From positions 1,431,001 to 1,495,000 of the forward strand of contig NZ_RJUU01000001.1 in assembly GCF_003751445.1 (NCBI RefSeq): a stretch of 64,000 nt of DNA, read 5' to 3'. The stretch comes from Streptomyces sp. 840.1. Its GTDB lineage: Bacteria; Actinomycetota; Actinomycetes; Streptomycetales; Streptomycetaceae. The notes under the pieces were generated by a model. It did no database searches and had not been told where the DNA came from. It was given only the letters and a program-made list of their open reading frames with translations. The stretch's first letter is position 1, and each line of letters starts with the position of its first letter. Of this stretch, positions 43,845 through 55,337 are shown in pieces. A program made the position numbers and the translations under genes.

Positions 43845-44486
43845 ATGATCCGTAACGTCCTCGGCTCGATCGTCGCTCTCATCGGAGCGGCGGCCGCCGT
43901 GCTGAGCCCCTTCCGTGACTGGTACGACGGCCGCCTCGGGCGGCACTACCGGATCGGCGACCTCTTCACCGGCACCGGCGTCACCGGGGCGCACCCCGGC
44001 CTGTTCGGCTCGCTGATGCTGCCCTTCGTGCTGGCCGCGGTCGTGACGGTCGTCGGCGTGGTCCTGCGCTCCCGGCTGCTGGTGGCCCTCGCGGGCGTGG
44101 TGGTGCTCGGGTTCACCGTGCTGTGGATGGTCCGCCAGGGCCAGGCGGCCGGCGAACTGACGGTCGCGGGCGACGGTTCCGGGCTTCAGCAGGGCGTGGC
44201 GAACGCCGCGGGCGGCGGGGTGCTGCTCCTGCTGGGGGCGGCGCTGATGTCGGGGCGCCGCCGCCGGAGCGCGGCGCGGCCGGAGCCGTACGACGCGCCG
44301 GGGTCGGCGGATCCCGATACCTGGCCGCCCACCCGGGAGCCGGGCCCCTCGGTGCAGACGAGCCCCTGGCCGGAGCCGGAGGCGGACCCGTACGTGGGAC
44401 CGGATTCGGAGTCGGGCCCGCCTCCGGACCCGGGCCCCGGGCCGGAATCAGGCCCGCCGCCGAAATCAGGCCCGTCCGGCGGCTGA
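43845..44486 (+). CDS. four-helix membrane protein with Pro-rich tail
   Basis: 213 aa from the ATG at 43845, with GGAGG upstream. Helices at ~3-22, 57-77, 79-97 and 117-135, then RRRRSAARP and ~70 Pro/Ser/Glu/Gly-rich residues, presumably cytoplasmic (three or four SGPPP-type repeats near the end). Actinobacterial family of unknown function. Convergent with afsK, 33 nt apart. Confidence 0.72.
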   Translation: MIRNVLGSIVALIGAAAAVLSPFRDWYDGRLGRHYRIGDLFTGTGVTGAHPGLFGSLMLPFVLAAVVTVVGVVLRSRLLVALAGVVVLGFTVLWMVRQGQAAGELTVAGDGSGLQQGVANAAGGGVLLLLGAALMSGRRRRSAARPEPYDAPGSADPDTWPPTREPGPSVQTSPWPEPEADPYVGPDSESGPPPDPGPGPESGPPPKSGPSGG

Positions 44487-44519
44487 TCGCCGGAGGAGCC
44501 AGAAGGGCCGGACGGGCGT

Positions 44520-46931
<2,412 letters not shown>

Positions 46932-47107
46932 TTACCTGCCACCCTCCCCGTACGGCCCCCGGTCGCCCGAGGTCCGCGAATTCCCGCCCTGTGCAGCGTC
47001 TCACCACTGGGCACCACCCGACGGTGCGCACCCCGATTGTTCCTGGCGGAGGCGCCGGTTGCGAACCCGGGGGCAGAACCGGGTGTCGTGGATCACTCCG
47101 GGCGGTA

Positions 47108-47917
47108 TCAGGACACCGGTGGCTGAAGTACGGCGAAGACGGCGGCCTGGTCGTCCTGGAGCACCGCCATCCGCCCGTACGGGATGTCGAAAGGCGGTGC
47201 GGAGACCCGGCCGCCGAGCCGGACGACGGTCTCGGCCGACTCGTCGCAGTCCGCCACGGCGAAGTAGTTGAGGAAGTAGCTGGGCATCATCGCGGGGAAC
47301 GCGTCGGTGATGACGCTGCGCCCGCCGACCGCGGTGTCCGGCCCGGGTTCGGTGCCGGCCGGCGACCACATGCGGTAGTCGACGCGGGACTCGTCCGTGC
47401 CGGGGGCACCGGGGGTGCCGGGGCCCGCCTCGTCCGGGTCGGTGGAGCGGAAGCCGAAGACCTGCTCGTAGAAGGGGTCCACGCGCTCCTTCTGCCGGGT
47501 GTAGACCTCGGTCCAGCAGAAGGAACCGGGCTCGTTCTGCTTCTGGAAGCCCTGGCGTTCACCCGCCTGCCAGAGCCCGAAGACCGCGCCTCCGGGGTCG
47601 GCGGCCTGGGCGAGCGCCCCCAGCCGGCCGGCCCGCACCGGTTCGGTGATCACCTGCCCGCCCGCCTCCCGGACGCGGGCGACCGAGGCGGTGATGTCGT
47701 CGGTCGCGAAGTAGACGCCCCAGGCGGTCGGCATCCGGCCGTCCTGCTTGGCGGCGAGCGCGGCGACCAGGGCGCCGCCGCTGAGGGCGTCGGTGTACGG
47801 GCCCTCGCCCGCCCGGAAGGTCCAGCCGAAGAGCTCACCGTAGAAGCGCTTGCCGGCTTCGAGGTCGGGGAGCTGCACATCCACCCAGCACGGCGCGGAC
47901 TGCGCGAATGCGGCCAT
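47108..47917 (-). CDS. VOC-family (glyoxalase-fold) protein
   Basis: 269 aa from the ATG at 47917 (MAAFAQSAPCWVDVQLPDLE). Two VOC modules: CWVDVQLPDLEAGKRFYGEL at the start and FCWTEVYTRQKERVDPFYEQ from ~130, the hydroxylase/Cfp30B-like arrangement. It lies upstream of afsK on the same strand. In S. coelicolor the AfsK-binding protein gene kbpA neighbours afsK, so this could be its positional equivalent; I cannot confirm the match from sequence alone. Confidence 0.85.
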   Translation of the reverse strand: MAAFAQSAPCWVDVQLPDLEAGKRFYGELFGWTFRAGEGPYTDALSGGALVAALAAKQDGRMPTAWGVYFATDDITASVARVREAGGQVITEPVRAGRLGALAQAADPGGAVFGLWQAGERQGFQKQNEPGSFCWTEVYTRQKERVDPFYEQVFGFRSTDPDEAGPGTPGAPGTDESRVDYRMWSPAGTEPGPDTAVGGRSVITDAFPAMMPSYFLNYFAVADCDESAETVVRLGGRVSAPPFDIPYGRMAVLQDDQAAVFAVLQPPVS

Positions 47918-48241
47918 GGGCCCGGATCCTTCCGTCGCGGTGACGCTCGTCACAGCCAACGTAGCCTCGGCCCGTCCCGTGCGCGCCCCAGCCTCTCCGA
48001 TACGAACATATTTTCGAGATGAATTTCCCGGATTGTCGGTGTTCCGGCTCCGTCACGGAAAGTTATCCACGGAAGTTATCCACAGGCTGTTGATAATACT
48101 AATCAGCCTGTGGGGAACGGCGGGAGCGGAACTGCGGGGCACATCGCCGGAAATCCCCGCACTCCCCCCGCCATTCCTGCGGCCCTCCCCATTTGCAGTC
48201 GGCCGAATCGCGCTCCGATCACCCGTCGGTAAGCTGACGGC
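47918..48241. other. 324-bp region with DnaA-box-like sites before the TetR gene
   Basis: Unusually AT-rich centre. TTATCCACG (48063-48071) and TTATCCACA (48076-48084) are in tandem. The inverted repeat CCACAGGCTG (48080-48089) / CAGCCTGTGG (48104-48113) has the loop TTGATAATACTAAT. No gene. Probable promoter of the TetR gene and possibly of the VOC gene. Confidence 0.5.
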
Positions 48242-48889
48242 ATGACAGGACAAGTACGCACCGTCGACGGCCGCGTGGCCGGCCGACGCGGACAGGCGAC
48301 GCGGCAGAAGCTGCTCGACTGCCTCAGCGAGATGCTCAGTTCCTCGCCGTACCGGGACGTCAAAGTCATCGACGTCGCCCGGAAGGCGGGGACTTCACCC
48401 GCGACCTTCTATCAGTACTTCCCCGACGTCGAGGGCGCCGTCCTCGAGATCGCGGAGGAAATGGCCAAGGAGGGTGCCGGACTGACCGAACTGGTCGCCG
48501 GGCGCTCCTGGGTCGGCAAATCCGGCTGGCAGACGGCCGAAGAACTCGTCGAGGGCTTCCTCGACTTCTGGCGGCGCAACGACGCGATCCTCCGCGTGGT
48601 CGACCTCGGCGCGGCCGAGGGCGACAAGCGGTTCTACAAGATCCGCATGAAGATCCTGAACTCCGTCACCAACTCCCTTACGGATTCGGTGAAGGAACTC
48701 CAGGCCAAGGGCAAGGTGGACAAGGACATCAGCCCCGCGGCGATGGCCGGTTCGCTGGTCGCGATGCTGGCCGCGGTCGCCTCGCACCAGAAGGGCTTCA
48801 CCACCTGGGGCGTGAAGCAGGCCGAACTCCGGCCCAACCTCGCGCTGTTGGTGCATCTGGGCATCACCGGCAAGAAGCCGGCCAAGTAG
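48242..48889 (+). CDS. TetR-family transcriptional regulator
   Basis: 215 aa. N-terminal TetR HTH (RRGQATRQKLLDCLSEMLSS, DVARKAGTSPATFYQYFPDV at ~43-62) and a long helical ligand domain (AEELVEGFLDFWRRNDAIL..., DKRFYKIRMKILNSVTNSL). Followed by a strong terminator. It is the only TetR gene near the acyl-CoA genes, so the likeliest reader of the CTGACG palindromes. A degenerate version, CTGACGGCATGACAG (48234-48248), overlaps its own start. Confidence 0.92.
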   Translation: MTGQVRTVDGRVAGRRGQATRQKLLDCLSEMLSSSPYRDVKVIDVARKAGTSPATFYQYFPDVEGAVLEIAEEMAKEGAGLTELVAGRSWVGKSGWQTAEELVEGFLDFWRRNDAILRVVDLGAAEGDKRFYKIRMKILNSVTNSLTDSVKELQAKGKVDKDISPAAMAGSLVAMLAAVASHQKGFTTWGVKQAELRPNLALLVHLGITGKKPAK

Positions 48890-48952
48890 CGCCCGCGCCG
48901 GAATCCCGTACTGGGTGACGCGCGGTGATCCCGGGCGCCCCAGGTCCTGTCT

Positions 48953-48990
48953 CACCGACGGCGGACCACCCATGTGGTCCGCCGTCGGTG
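48953..48990. terminator. bidirectional terminator between TetR and F420-reductase genes
   Basis: Perfect 17-bp stem CACCGACGGCGGACCAC (48953-48969) with 48974-48990, 4-nt loop, between the convergent stops. Confidence 0.88.
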
Positions 48991-49037
48991 CATCCGGACA
49001 CCGCCGCGAGCCCGCACCCCCTGCGCCCCCGCGCCGC

Positions 49038-49535
49038 TCACCCCGACGCGTCGCGCCGCTCCAGCCTGAACAGCCGGATCTCCCGGTCGATCCGGGCCTG
49101 GTACGCCGCGTAGGGCGGCCAGAACCTCAGCGCCGCCTCCCACACCTCGGCGCGCTCCTCCCCCGCCAGCAGCCGGGCCCGTACCGGAATGCCGACGCCC
49201 TTCCAGCTGATCACCGGCGCCTCCGGGTGCGCCAGCAGGTTCGCCGTCCAGGCCGGATGACCCGGACGGCCGAAGTTGCTGCCGACCAGCACCCAGCCGC
49301 CCGGACCGCCGTCCCGCCCCACCGGCATGCAGGCCAGCGGCGTCGTCCTGAGCTGCCCGCTGCGCGCCCCCGGCACCGTCAGCACCACCCCCGGCAGCAT
49401 CTGTGCGCTGAGCAGCACCCTGCCGCGGGTCAGCCGGTGGACCGCGCGGTCCATGGCGGGCACCACATGGGGGGCGATCCGCGCGAAGGCCCGGGTGGAG
49501 GAGACCTTCTGGACGAGGCGCACACCGGGCGCCAT
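49038..49535 (-). CDS. deazaflavin (F420)-dependent nitroreductase-family protein
   Basis: 165 aa Ddn-like split-barrel protein. LLSAQMLPGVVLTVPGARSG, TTPLACMPVGRD and GWVLVGSNFGRPGHPAWTAN are the F420-binding signatures. The C-terminal LRFWPPYAAYQARIDREIRL is also typical. Probably reduces an enone or quinone using F420H2. Start ATG shares one base with the acyl-CoA dehydrogenase stop (TGATG), so the two are co-translated. Confidence 0.88.
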   Translation of the reverse strand: MAPGVRLVQKVSSTRAFARIAPHVVPAMDRAVHRLTRGRVLLSAQMLPGVVLTVPGARSGQLRTTPLACMPVGRDGGPGGWVLVGSNFGRPGHPAWTANLLAHPEAPVISWKGVGIPVRARLLAGEERAEVWEAALRFWPPYAAYQARIDREIRLFRLERRDASG

Positions 49536-50788
49536 CAGACGGCCACCCGTTCGGCCGGACCGTTCCCGGCCGCCTGCCGCTGCCCGGCGCCCGGCCCCTC
49601 CGCCGCGCTCCCGAAGAGTCCCGCCCGCTGGGCCGCGTGGTCGCGGAGCCGGTGGACGGGGCCCAGGAGCAGTTCGGCGGCGGCGGCCCGCTTGAAGTAG
49701 AGCTGCGCCTCGTGCTCCCAGGTGAAGCCGATGCCGCCGTGCAGCTGCACGGCCTCGGCGGTGGTGACCCGCAGTGCCTCCAGCGCCTGGGCGAGGGCGA
49801 GCCCGCCGGCCTCCGGGTCCCAGGCCGCGTAGTACGCCGCCGAGCGGGCCGACTGCACCCGGACGTACAGATCGGCCAGCCGGTGCTTCACCGCCTGGAA
49901 GGAGCCGATCGCCCGGCCGAACTGCTCGCGCTCCCCGACGTAGGCGACCGTCCGCTCCAGCGCGCTCGCCGCCGTCCCCACCGCCTCGGCGGCGAGCACG
50001 GCGGCGGCGGCACGGCCTGCCACGGCGAGGGCCCCGGCCGCGTCCACCGTGTCGTCGGCGCCGAGGAGTTCGGCCTCGGTGTCGCGCAGCTGGACCCGGG
50101 CGAGCGGCCGGGTCTCGTCCAGCGCGGTCTGCCGGGTGCGGACGAGCCCGGCGGGCGGCTGCGGCCCGTCCGTCCGGACCAGGAACAGCAGGGTGCGGCT
50201 GCGCGGGAAGCCGCCCGTGTGCGCGGCGACCAGGAGGAGTCCGGCACTGTGCCCGTCCAGCACCTGATCGGCCTCCCCGTACAGCCGCCATCCCCCCTCG
50301 TCGCCGCCGGCCGGCCTGGCCTGGACGCCGCCCGCCCGGCCGCCGCCCGCCCAGCTGCCGCCGGTCAGGTCGCCGGTGAGGCCGAGGGCGGTGGCGAGCG
50401 AGCCGCCCGGGACGGCCAGGGTCGCGGTGAGCCCGCCCGCCGCGATCTCCGGCAGCAGGGCGGTGCGCTGCTCCTCGGTGCCGAGGGCGGCGATCAGGGG
50501 CGCGGCGAGCACGGCGGTGGCGAGCAGCGGCGACGGCAGCAGCGCGCGGCCCGCCTCCTCGCAGACGACGGCGAGCTCGGCGGGGCCGCAGCCGGCGCCT
50601 CCGTACTCCTGCGGGAGGGCGAGTCCGGGCAGCCCGAGGTCCTGGGCGAGCCGGCGCCACAGTTCGGCGTCGTAGCCGTCCCGCGTGCCCACCGCGCTCC
50701 TGACGTCGTCGGGGCCGCTGTGTCTGGCCAGCAGTTCGCGCACGGTGCGGCGGATCTCGTCCTGTTCCGCGGTGAAGGCGGCATCCAT
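49535..50788 (-). CDS. acyl-CoA dehydrogenase
   Basis: 417 aa from the ATG at 50788 with AAGGAG upstream. N-terminal FTAEQDEIRRTVRELLARHS, LGLPGLALPQEYGGAGCGPA. C-terminal VAYVGEREQFGRAIGSFQAV and AVQLHGGIGFTWEHEAQLYF (the FAD-site signature). It looks like the FadE heteromeric partners of actinobacterial steroid degradation (variable middle domain with DGHSAGLLLVAA), so the active-site Glu should be checked. Transcribed with the F420-type gene. Confidence 0.9.
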   Translation of the reverse strand: MDAAFTAEQDEIRRTVRELLARHSGPDDVRSAVGTRDGYDAELWRRLAQDLGLPGLALPQEYGGAGCGPAELAVVCEEAGRALLPSPLLATAVLAAPLIAALGTEEQRTALLPEIAAGGLTATLAVPGGSLATALGLTGDLTGGSWAGGGRAGGVQARPAGGDEGGWRLYGEADQVLDGHSAGLLLVAAHTGGFPRSRTLLFLVRTDGPQPPAGLVRTRQTALDETRPLARVQLRDTEAELLGADDTVDAAGALAVAGRAAAAVLAAEAVGTAASALERTVAYVGEREQFGRAIGSFQAVKHRLADLYVRVQSARSAAYYAAWDPEAGGLALAQALEALRVTTAEAVQLHGGIGFTWEHEAQLYFKRAAAAELLLGPVHRLRDHAAQRAGLFGSAAEGPGAGQRQAAGNGPAERVAV

Positions 50789-50827
50789 CGTCGGACTCCT
50801 TCCCCTCAGAGGCCGACGGCCTCTGAT

Positions 50828-50842
50828 CTGACGGGGCGTCAT
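50828..50842. promoter_or_regulatory. shared palindrome, site D (acyl-CoA dehydrogenase side)
   Basis: CTGACGGGGCGTCAT: one mismatch to CTGACG-N3-CGTCAG, 40-54 nt upstream of the dehydrogenase ATG. Confidence 0.65.
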
Positions 50843-50929
50843 GCTAGGGCGGATCCTCCGAGATTCCCAGAGCCGCGCACCGCGACGACGCCCAAGATCC
50901 AGGCTCCACGCGCTGGTTCACGTCACCAC

Positions 50930-50950
50930 AATCTGATGTACCGTCAGATT
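50930..50950. promoter_or_regulatory. shared palindrome, site C (thiolase side)
   Basis: Inner core CTGATGTACCGTCAG (50933-50947, one mismatch). It extends to perfect 7-bp arms AATCTGA (50930-50936) and TCAGATT (50944-50950). It ends 1 nt before the thiolase ATG at 50952, so bound protein would block initiation; the mRNA is perhaps nearly leaderless. Confidence 0.7.
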
Positions 50951-50951
50951 C

Positions 50952-52121
50952 ATGCCCTCTTCCTCCCGCAAGGTCGCTGTCGTCGGCATATCACTGGCCG
51001 ACTGCGGACGCGTCGACACCGCGACGCCGTACGCCCTGCACGCCCAGGCCGCCCGCCGGGCGCTGGCGGACTCGGGTCTGGACCGGTCGGTCGTCGACGG
51101 GTTCGCCTCCGCCGGGCTCGGCACCCTCGCCCCGGTCGAGGTCGCGGAGTACCTGGGGCTGAAACCCACCTGGGTGGACTCCACCTCGGTCGGCGGATCG
51201 ACCTGGGAGGTGATGGCGGCCCACGCCGCGGACGCCATCGCGGCGGGCCGCGCCAACGCCGTACTGCTGGTCTACGGGTCGACGGCGCGGGCGGACATCA
51301 AGGCGGGCCGCCGCACGTCCAACCTCTCCTTCGGGGCCCGGGGCCCGCTCCAGTTCGAGGTGCCGTACGGGCACTCGCTGATCGCCAAGTACGCGATGGC
51401 CGCCCGCCGCCACATGCACGAGTACGGCACCACGCTGGAGCAGCTGGCCGAGGTGGCGGTGCAGGCCCGCGCGAACGCGGCGGCCAACCCGGACGCGATG
51501 TTCCGCGACCCCGTCACGGTCGACGAGGTCCTCTCCGGCCCGATGATCGCCGACCCGTTCACCAAGCTGCACTGCTGCATCCGCAGCGACGGCGGCTGCG
51601 CGGTGCTGCTGGCCGCCGAGGAGTACGTACCGGACACGGCGAAGGACCCGGTCTGGATCCTCGGAACCGGTGAGCACGTCTCGCACTCCGCCATGTCCGA
51701 GTGGGACGACTTCACGGTCTCGCCCGCCGCCGTCTCCGGCCGCCTCGCGTTCGAGCGGGCGGAGGTGCGGCCCGCCGAGATCGATCTGGCTGAGATCTAC
51801 GACGCGTTCACCTACATGACCCTGGTGACGCTGGAGGACCTGGGCTTCTGCGCGAAGGGCGAGGGCGGCGCGTACGTCGAGAAGGGCCGCACCGGCCTGA
51901 CCGGCGAGCTCCCGGTGAACACGGACGGCGGCGGCCTGTCCGCCTGCCACCCCGGCATGCGCGGGCTGTTCCTGCTGGTGGAGGCGGTACGCCAGCTGCG
52001 CGGCGAGGCGGGGGAACGGCAGGTCCGCAAGGCGGGCGGCCGGCTGCCGGAACTGGCCGTGGCGTCCGGGACGGGCGGCTGGTTCTGCTCGTCGGGGACG
52101 GTGGTGCTCGGTCGGGGGTGA
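50952..52121 (+). CDS. thiolase-fold/lipid-transfer protein
   Basis: 389 aa. SCPx/Ltp-type thiolase fold: KVAVVGISLADCGRVDTATP, STSVGGSTWEVMAAHAADAI (where thiolases have the nucleophile Cys; here a Ser/Trp context), IYDAFTYMTLVTLEDLGFCA, NTDGGGLSACHPG. Resembles the Ltp2-like protein at 40591 but without its own DUF35 gene; the one at 41753 might serve. Likely acts in beta-oxidation-like or aldol cleavage. Confidence 0.85.
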   Translation: MPSSSRKVAVVGISLADCGRVDTATPYALHAQAARRALADSGLDRSVVDGFASAGLGTLAPVEVAEYLGLKPTWVDSTSVGGSTWEVMAAHAADAIAAGRANAVLLVYGSTARADIKAGRRTSNLSFGARGPLQFEVPYGHSLIAKYAMAARRHMHEYGTTLEQLAEVAVQARANAAANPDAMFRDPVTVDEVLSGPMIADPFTKLHCCIRSDGGCAVLLAAEEYVPDTAKDPVWILGTGEHVSHSAMSEWDDFTVSPAAVSGRLAFERAEVRPAEIDLAEIYDAFTYMTLVTLEDLGFCAKGEGGAYVEKGRTGLTGELPVNTDGGGLSACHPGMRGLFLLVEAVRQLRGEAGERQVRKAGGRLPELAVASGTGGWFCSSGTVVLGRG

Positions 52122-52128
52122 GGCGCGC

Positions 52129-52533
52129 TCACACGGCGACGACCGTGAGCATCCCTTCGAGCCCCCTGAAGTCGTCCGCGTTACGGGTGAACAGCGGCAG
52201 CTCCCTGACGGACGCGATGGAAGCGATCATCAGGTCCATCCGCCGGGGCCGGGGGTTACGGCCTGCGGCGACGACGAGAGACACCAGACTCCCGTAACGG
52301 GCGGCAGCTTCTCCATCGAAGGGCAGCGGTTCGAAGTCGGCCACCGCGGCGCCCAGCTTCTCCATCCGTGCCGCCCGCCCGGCCGGGTCCCCGGCCATCG
52401 CCACACCTTGCTGAAGCTCGGCCATCGTCACGGCGGTGAGCAACGGAAAGGCCGGCAGATCCTCGGCGCTCAACAGATCGAGATCGATATAGGCGCAGGT
52501 GTCGAGCACCCCCGAGCCGAAGCGCTCAGCCAC
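52129..52533 (-). CDS. VapC-type PIN-domain toxin
   Basis: 134 aa from the GTG at 52533. PIN fold with first acidic residue in [10 protein letters not shown] (D11), [43 protein letters not shown]. Expected RNase of a type II toxin-antitoxin pair. Start overlaps the antitoxin stop by 8 nt, typical coupling. Positioned tail-to-tail with the thiolase gene. Confidence 0.88.
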   Translation of the reverse strand: MAERFGSGVLDTCAYIDLDLLSAEDLPAFPLLTAVTMAELQQGVAMAGDPAGRAARMEKLGAAVADFEPLPFDGEAAARYGSLVSLVVAAGRNPRPRRMDLMIASIASVRELPLFTRNADDFRGLEGMLTVVAV

Positions 52534-52804
52534 GTGCGCGCTCCCAGGGATCGTCGCCCCCGACGCGGTCCTCATCACCGAAGAGGTCGTCCGCTTCGCG
52601 GCGCATCAGCACGGCATCCACTCGGGGCAGCCGTCGATGCCGGGCCACGAGCTCCTCGGCACTCAGCTTCCGCTTGCGCGTGAGCGGCCTGAGCTCCGCG
52701 ACCTCTATCCCGTTACGGGTGATGTGGAAGACCTCCCCCTCTTCCACGGCGTTCATGACATCGGCGGAGCTGTTACGGAACTCTCGCTGCGTAATGGTCC
52801 TCAT
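52526..52804 (-). CDS. Phd/YefM-type antitoxin
   Basis: 92 aa. [39 protein letters not shown]: the Phd DNA-binding N-terminus. The C-terminus ([20 protein letters not shown]) is the toxin-binding part. Represses its own operon and neutralises the VapC-like toxin. Promoter at about 52805-52850, where ACACTCACTGTAG is AT-richer. Confidence 0.9.
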   Translation of the reverse strand: MRTITQREFRNSSADVMNAVEEGEVFHITRNGIEVAELRPLTRKRKLSAEELVARHRRLPRVDAVLMRREADDLFGDEDRVGGDDPWERARG

Positions 52805-52906
52805 ACACTCACTGTAGCGCCACGTGTCCCGCCGTGCTACAGCGTGAGGCGGCAAGAGCGCAGTCGTGGCTTCGGTTCCGGCCCGCTCGTGAGGTCCAAT
52901 GGCCGC

Positions 52907-53608
52907 ATGACCGACGCCTCCGCACAGCACGCCTTCCGCGCACTGCTCCACACCCAGCGCGTGTGGGACATCGAGCTGCCCGCCTTCGACCCCGCCGCCG
53001 CGCCGGACACCCCCCTCCCGCTCTTCCACGCGTGGTTCGCCGAGGCGGTGGCCGCCGGGCAGGCGGAGCCGCACGCGATGACCCTGGCCACGTCCGACGC
53101 GGAGGGGCTGCCCGATGTGCGGACCCTGATGCTGCACGACGCGGACGAGCGAGGCTGGCACTTCGCCACCCACGCCACCAGCGCGAAGGGCCGCCAGCTG
53201 GCCGCCCGCCCGCACGCCGCGCTCGGCTTCTACTGGCCCGCGCAGGGGCGGCAGGTACGGGTACGGGGTCCGGTCACCGCGTGCCCGGCCGCCGAGAGCC
53301 GGGCCGATCTGCACGCCCGGTCCACCGGGGCACTGGCCTCCGCGCTGGTGGGGCGGCAGAGCGAGGTGCTCGGCTCGTCCGAGGAGCTGGCCCGCGCCTC
53401 CGACGCCGCCTGGGACCGGGCCCGGGAGGAACCGGATGCGGAGGTGGCGTCCTGGACGCGGTACGTGGTCGAACCGTACGAGGTGGAGTTCTTCCAGGGC
53501 GACGCGCGGCGCCGGCACATCAGGCTGCGCTACCACCGGGGGGCCGGGACCGGGACCGGGGCGGCGGGGGCCGCCGGGGCCTGGCAGCGGGAGCTGCTCT
53601 GGCCCTGA
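52907..53608 (+). CDS. pyridoxamine 5'-phosphate oxidase-family protein
   Basis: 233 aa. FMN-binding split barrel of the PdxH type: [61 protein letters not shown]-terminal [16 protein letters not shown]. Length and end match PNPOx or the related PhzG-like enzymes rather than small F420 proteins. Could oxidise PNP/PMP, or another substrate. No vitamin B6 genes adjacent. Confidence 0.85.
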   Translation: MTDASAQHAFRALLHTQRVWDIELPAFDPAAAPDTPLPLFHAWFAEAVAAGQAEPHAMTLATSDAEGLPDVRTLMLHDADERGWHFATHATSAKGRQLAARPHAALGFYWPAQGRQVRVRGPVTACPAAESRADLHARSTGALASALVGRQSEVLGSSEELARASDAAWDRAREEPDAEVASWTRYVVEPYEVEFFQGDARRRHIRLRYHRGAGTGTGAAGAAGAWQRELLWP

Positions 53609-53638
53609 CGGCAGCCGGTCGCCCCGGTCGCGGAGCGC

Positions 53639-53833
53639 TCAGTTCACCGTGATCGCCTGCACGGGGCAGGCGCGGGCCGCCTCGCCGACCATGGGACCGG
53701 TGAGGGCGTCGCCCGGTTCGGGCAGCAGCTCGCTGAACCCGTCGTCGTCCTGGGTGAACACCCTGGGAGCGACGAGCGCGCACTGCCCCGCGCCGATGCA
53801 CACGTCCTTGTCAATATCGATCTTCATCGTCAT
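53639..53833 (-). CDS. ferredoxin for the adjacent cytochrome P450
   Basis: 64 aa [3Fe-4S]-type ferredoxin. Ligands C12 and C18 (VCIGAGQC) and C56 (ACPVQAITVN); the fourth position is Ala-containing, as in P450 ferredoxins (CxxxxxC...CP). Donates electrons to the P450 whose gene ends 50 nt upstream on the same strand. Start at ATG 53833 with GAGGTG. Confidence 0.92.
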   Translation of the reverse strand: MTMKIDIDKDVCIGAGQCALVAPRVFTQDDDGFSELLPEPGDALTGPMVGEAARACPVQAITVN

Positions 53834-53883
53834 CTGCACCTCGCCTGAGCCTTCGTTCGGATGTCGGTCGTCCCGGATGCCGG

Positions 53884-55140
53884 TCACCATGTGACGGGCA
53901 GTTCCAGCAGCCCCTGGAGCGTGTCGCCCGGCTTGAACGGGACGTCCTCGGCGGGCACCGCCAGCCGCAGGCCGGGAAGGCGCTCGAAGAGGGCGGGCAG
54001 CGCGATCTCCAGCTCGGCCCGTGCCAGGTTCTGGCCCAGGCACTGGTGGATGCCGAAGCCGAACGCGACGTGGTTGCGCGCGTTGCGGCCGAGGTCCAGC
54101 TCGTCGGGCGACGGGTACACGGACTCGTCGCGGTTGATCACCGACGTGGACAGCAGGACGCCGTCCCCCGCCCGCACGGTCACCCCGCCCACCTCGATGT
54201 CCTGGACGGCCACCCGCGACAGCCCGTCCGCGATGGACAGGAACCGCAGCAGCTCCTCCACCGCGGCGGGCATCCCGCTGCCGGGGGCGTCATCGGTGGA
54301 GGCACCGGCGGCGCGCAGACGGGCCAGCTGTTCCGGGTGCTGGAGAAGGGTGAAGGTGCCCAGCGAGATCATGTTCGCGGTCGTCTCGTGACCGGCCACG
54401 AGCAGGATCTCGGCCAGCCGCACCAGCTCCTCGGTGTCCACCGCGCCGGTCTCCAGCTGCTTGACGATCAGCTCGTCGAGCAGCCCCTCGCCGGGATCGC
54501 GCCGCTTGCGCCCGATCAGTACCCGGAAGTACTCGTCGAGGGCGTCCCGCGCGGCCTCGACGTCGGAGGCCTCGGGGCCGCGGAGCAGCTTGCGCGACTG
54601 GGCTTCGAAGAAGTCGTGGTCCGCGTAGGGGACGCCGAGCAGCGCGCAGATGACCATCGAGGGCACCGGCAGCGCGAAGGCGGTGACCAGGTCCGCCGGT
54701 GGCCCCTGCTCGACCATCGCGTCGAGCAGGGCGTCCACGGTCGCCCGGATCTGCGGCCGCAGCGCCGCCGTCCGCCTGACCGTGAAGCTCGGGATGAGCA
54801 TCCGGCGCTGGGCGTTGTGCTCGGGATCGTCGACGCCGATCAGCTCGACGCGCCGCTGGGTGGTCTCGGCCTGCCGTTTGACGAAGAGCGGGAAGTCGGG
54901 GTGTTCCCGGTCGGACGACAGCCTGGGGTCCACCAGGAGCGACCGCGCCTCGGCGTGACCGGTCACCAGCCACACCGTCCGGCCGGTGTAGAGACGGACG
55001 GGGGTCACCGACTGCTGGCCCCGGCTCTCGCTCGGGTATCCCGTCGGCGGGTGGTAGGGGCAGCTGCGGTTCTGCGGAAAGGCGACGGTTCCGGTGTCGG
55101 TCTCGGTGACGACCTGGTTCTCGGTGTCGGTCTCTGTCAT
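53884..55140 (-). CDS. cytochrome P450 (CYP105-like)
   Basis: 418 aa. I-helix LLVAGHETTANMISLGTFTL, K-helix EELLRF, heme loop FGFGIHQCLGQNLARAELEI with C367 as the iron ligand. N-terminal SCPYHPPTGYPSESRGQQS and the adjacent ferredoxin gene fit the CYP105 family of soluble, broad-range bacterial P450s. No shared palindrome in its upstream region, so its membership in the acyl-CoA regulon is doubtful. Divergent from htpX. Confidence 0.93.
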   Translation of the reverse strand: MTETDTENQVVTETDTGTVAFPQNRSCPYHPPTGYPSESRGQQSVTPVRLYTGRTVWLVTGHAEARSLLVDPRLSSDREHPDFPLFVKRQAETTQRRVELIGVDDPEHNAQRRMLIPSFTVRRTAALRPQIRATVDALLDAMVEQGPPADLVTAFALPVPSMVICALLGVPYADHDFFEAQSRKLLRGPEASDVEAARDALDEYFRVLIGRKRRDPGEGLLDELIVKQLETGAVDTEELVRLAEILLVAGHETTANMISLGTFTLLQHPEQLARLRAAGASTDDAPGSGMPAAVEELLRFLSIADGLSRVAVQDIEVGGVTVRAGDGVLLSTSVINRDESVYPSPDELDLGRNARNHVAFGFGIHQCLGQNLARAELEIALPALFERLPGLRLAVPAEDVPFKPGDTLQGLLELPVTW

Positions 55141-55337
55141 GGAGGACCTCGCAAAGAGATGGGGGAGTCCTGCCGATCACTCACCACTAGATGCCCCAGG
55201 CACCTAATTGGGCTAGGCGTAGTTCGGCCAAATCCCCCGTACCGGACTCGCCCGTCATGGCTCGTACGCTGCCACCCTTATCCCATTTCAACCACCGAGG
55301 AGCACTATGGGAAGCAGATGAGGACTGGAGGTCACCC

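Noticed and set aside
48063..48084. Chromosomal replication origin
   Set aside because: Only two DnaA-box-like sites. A Streptomyces oriC has many boxes and lies between dnaA and dnaN, neither of which is here.
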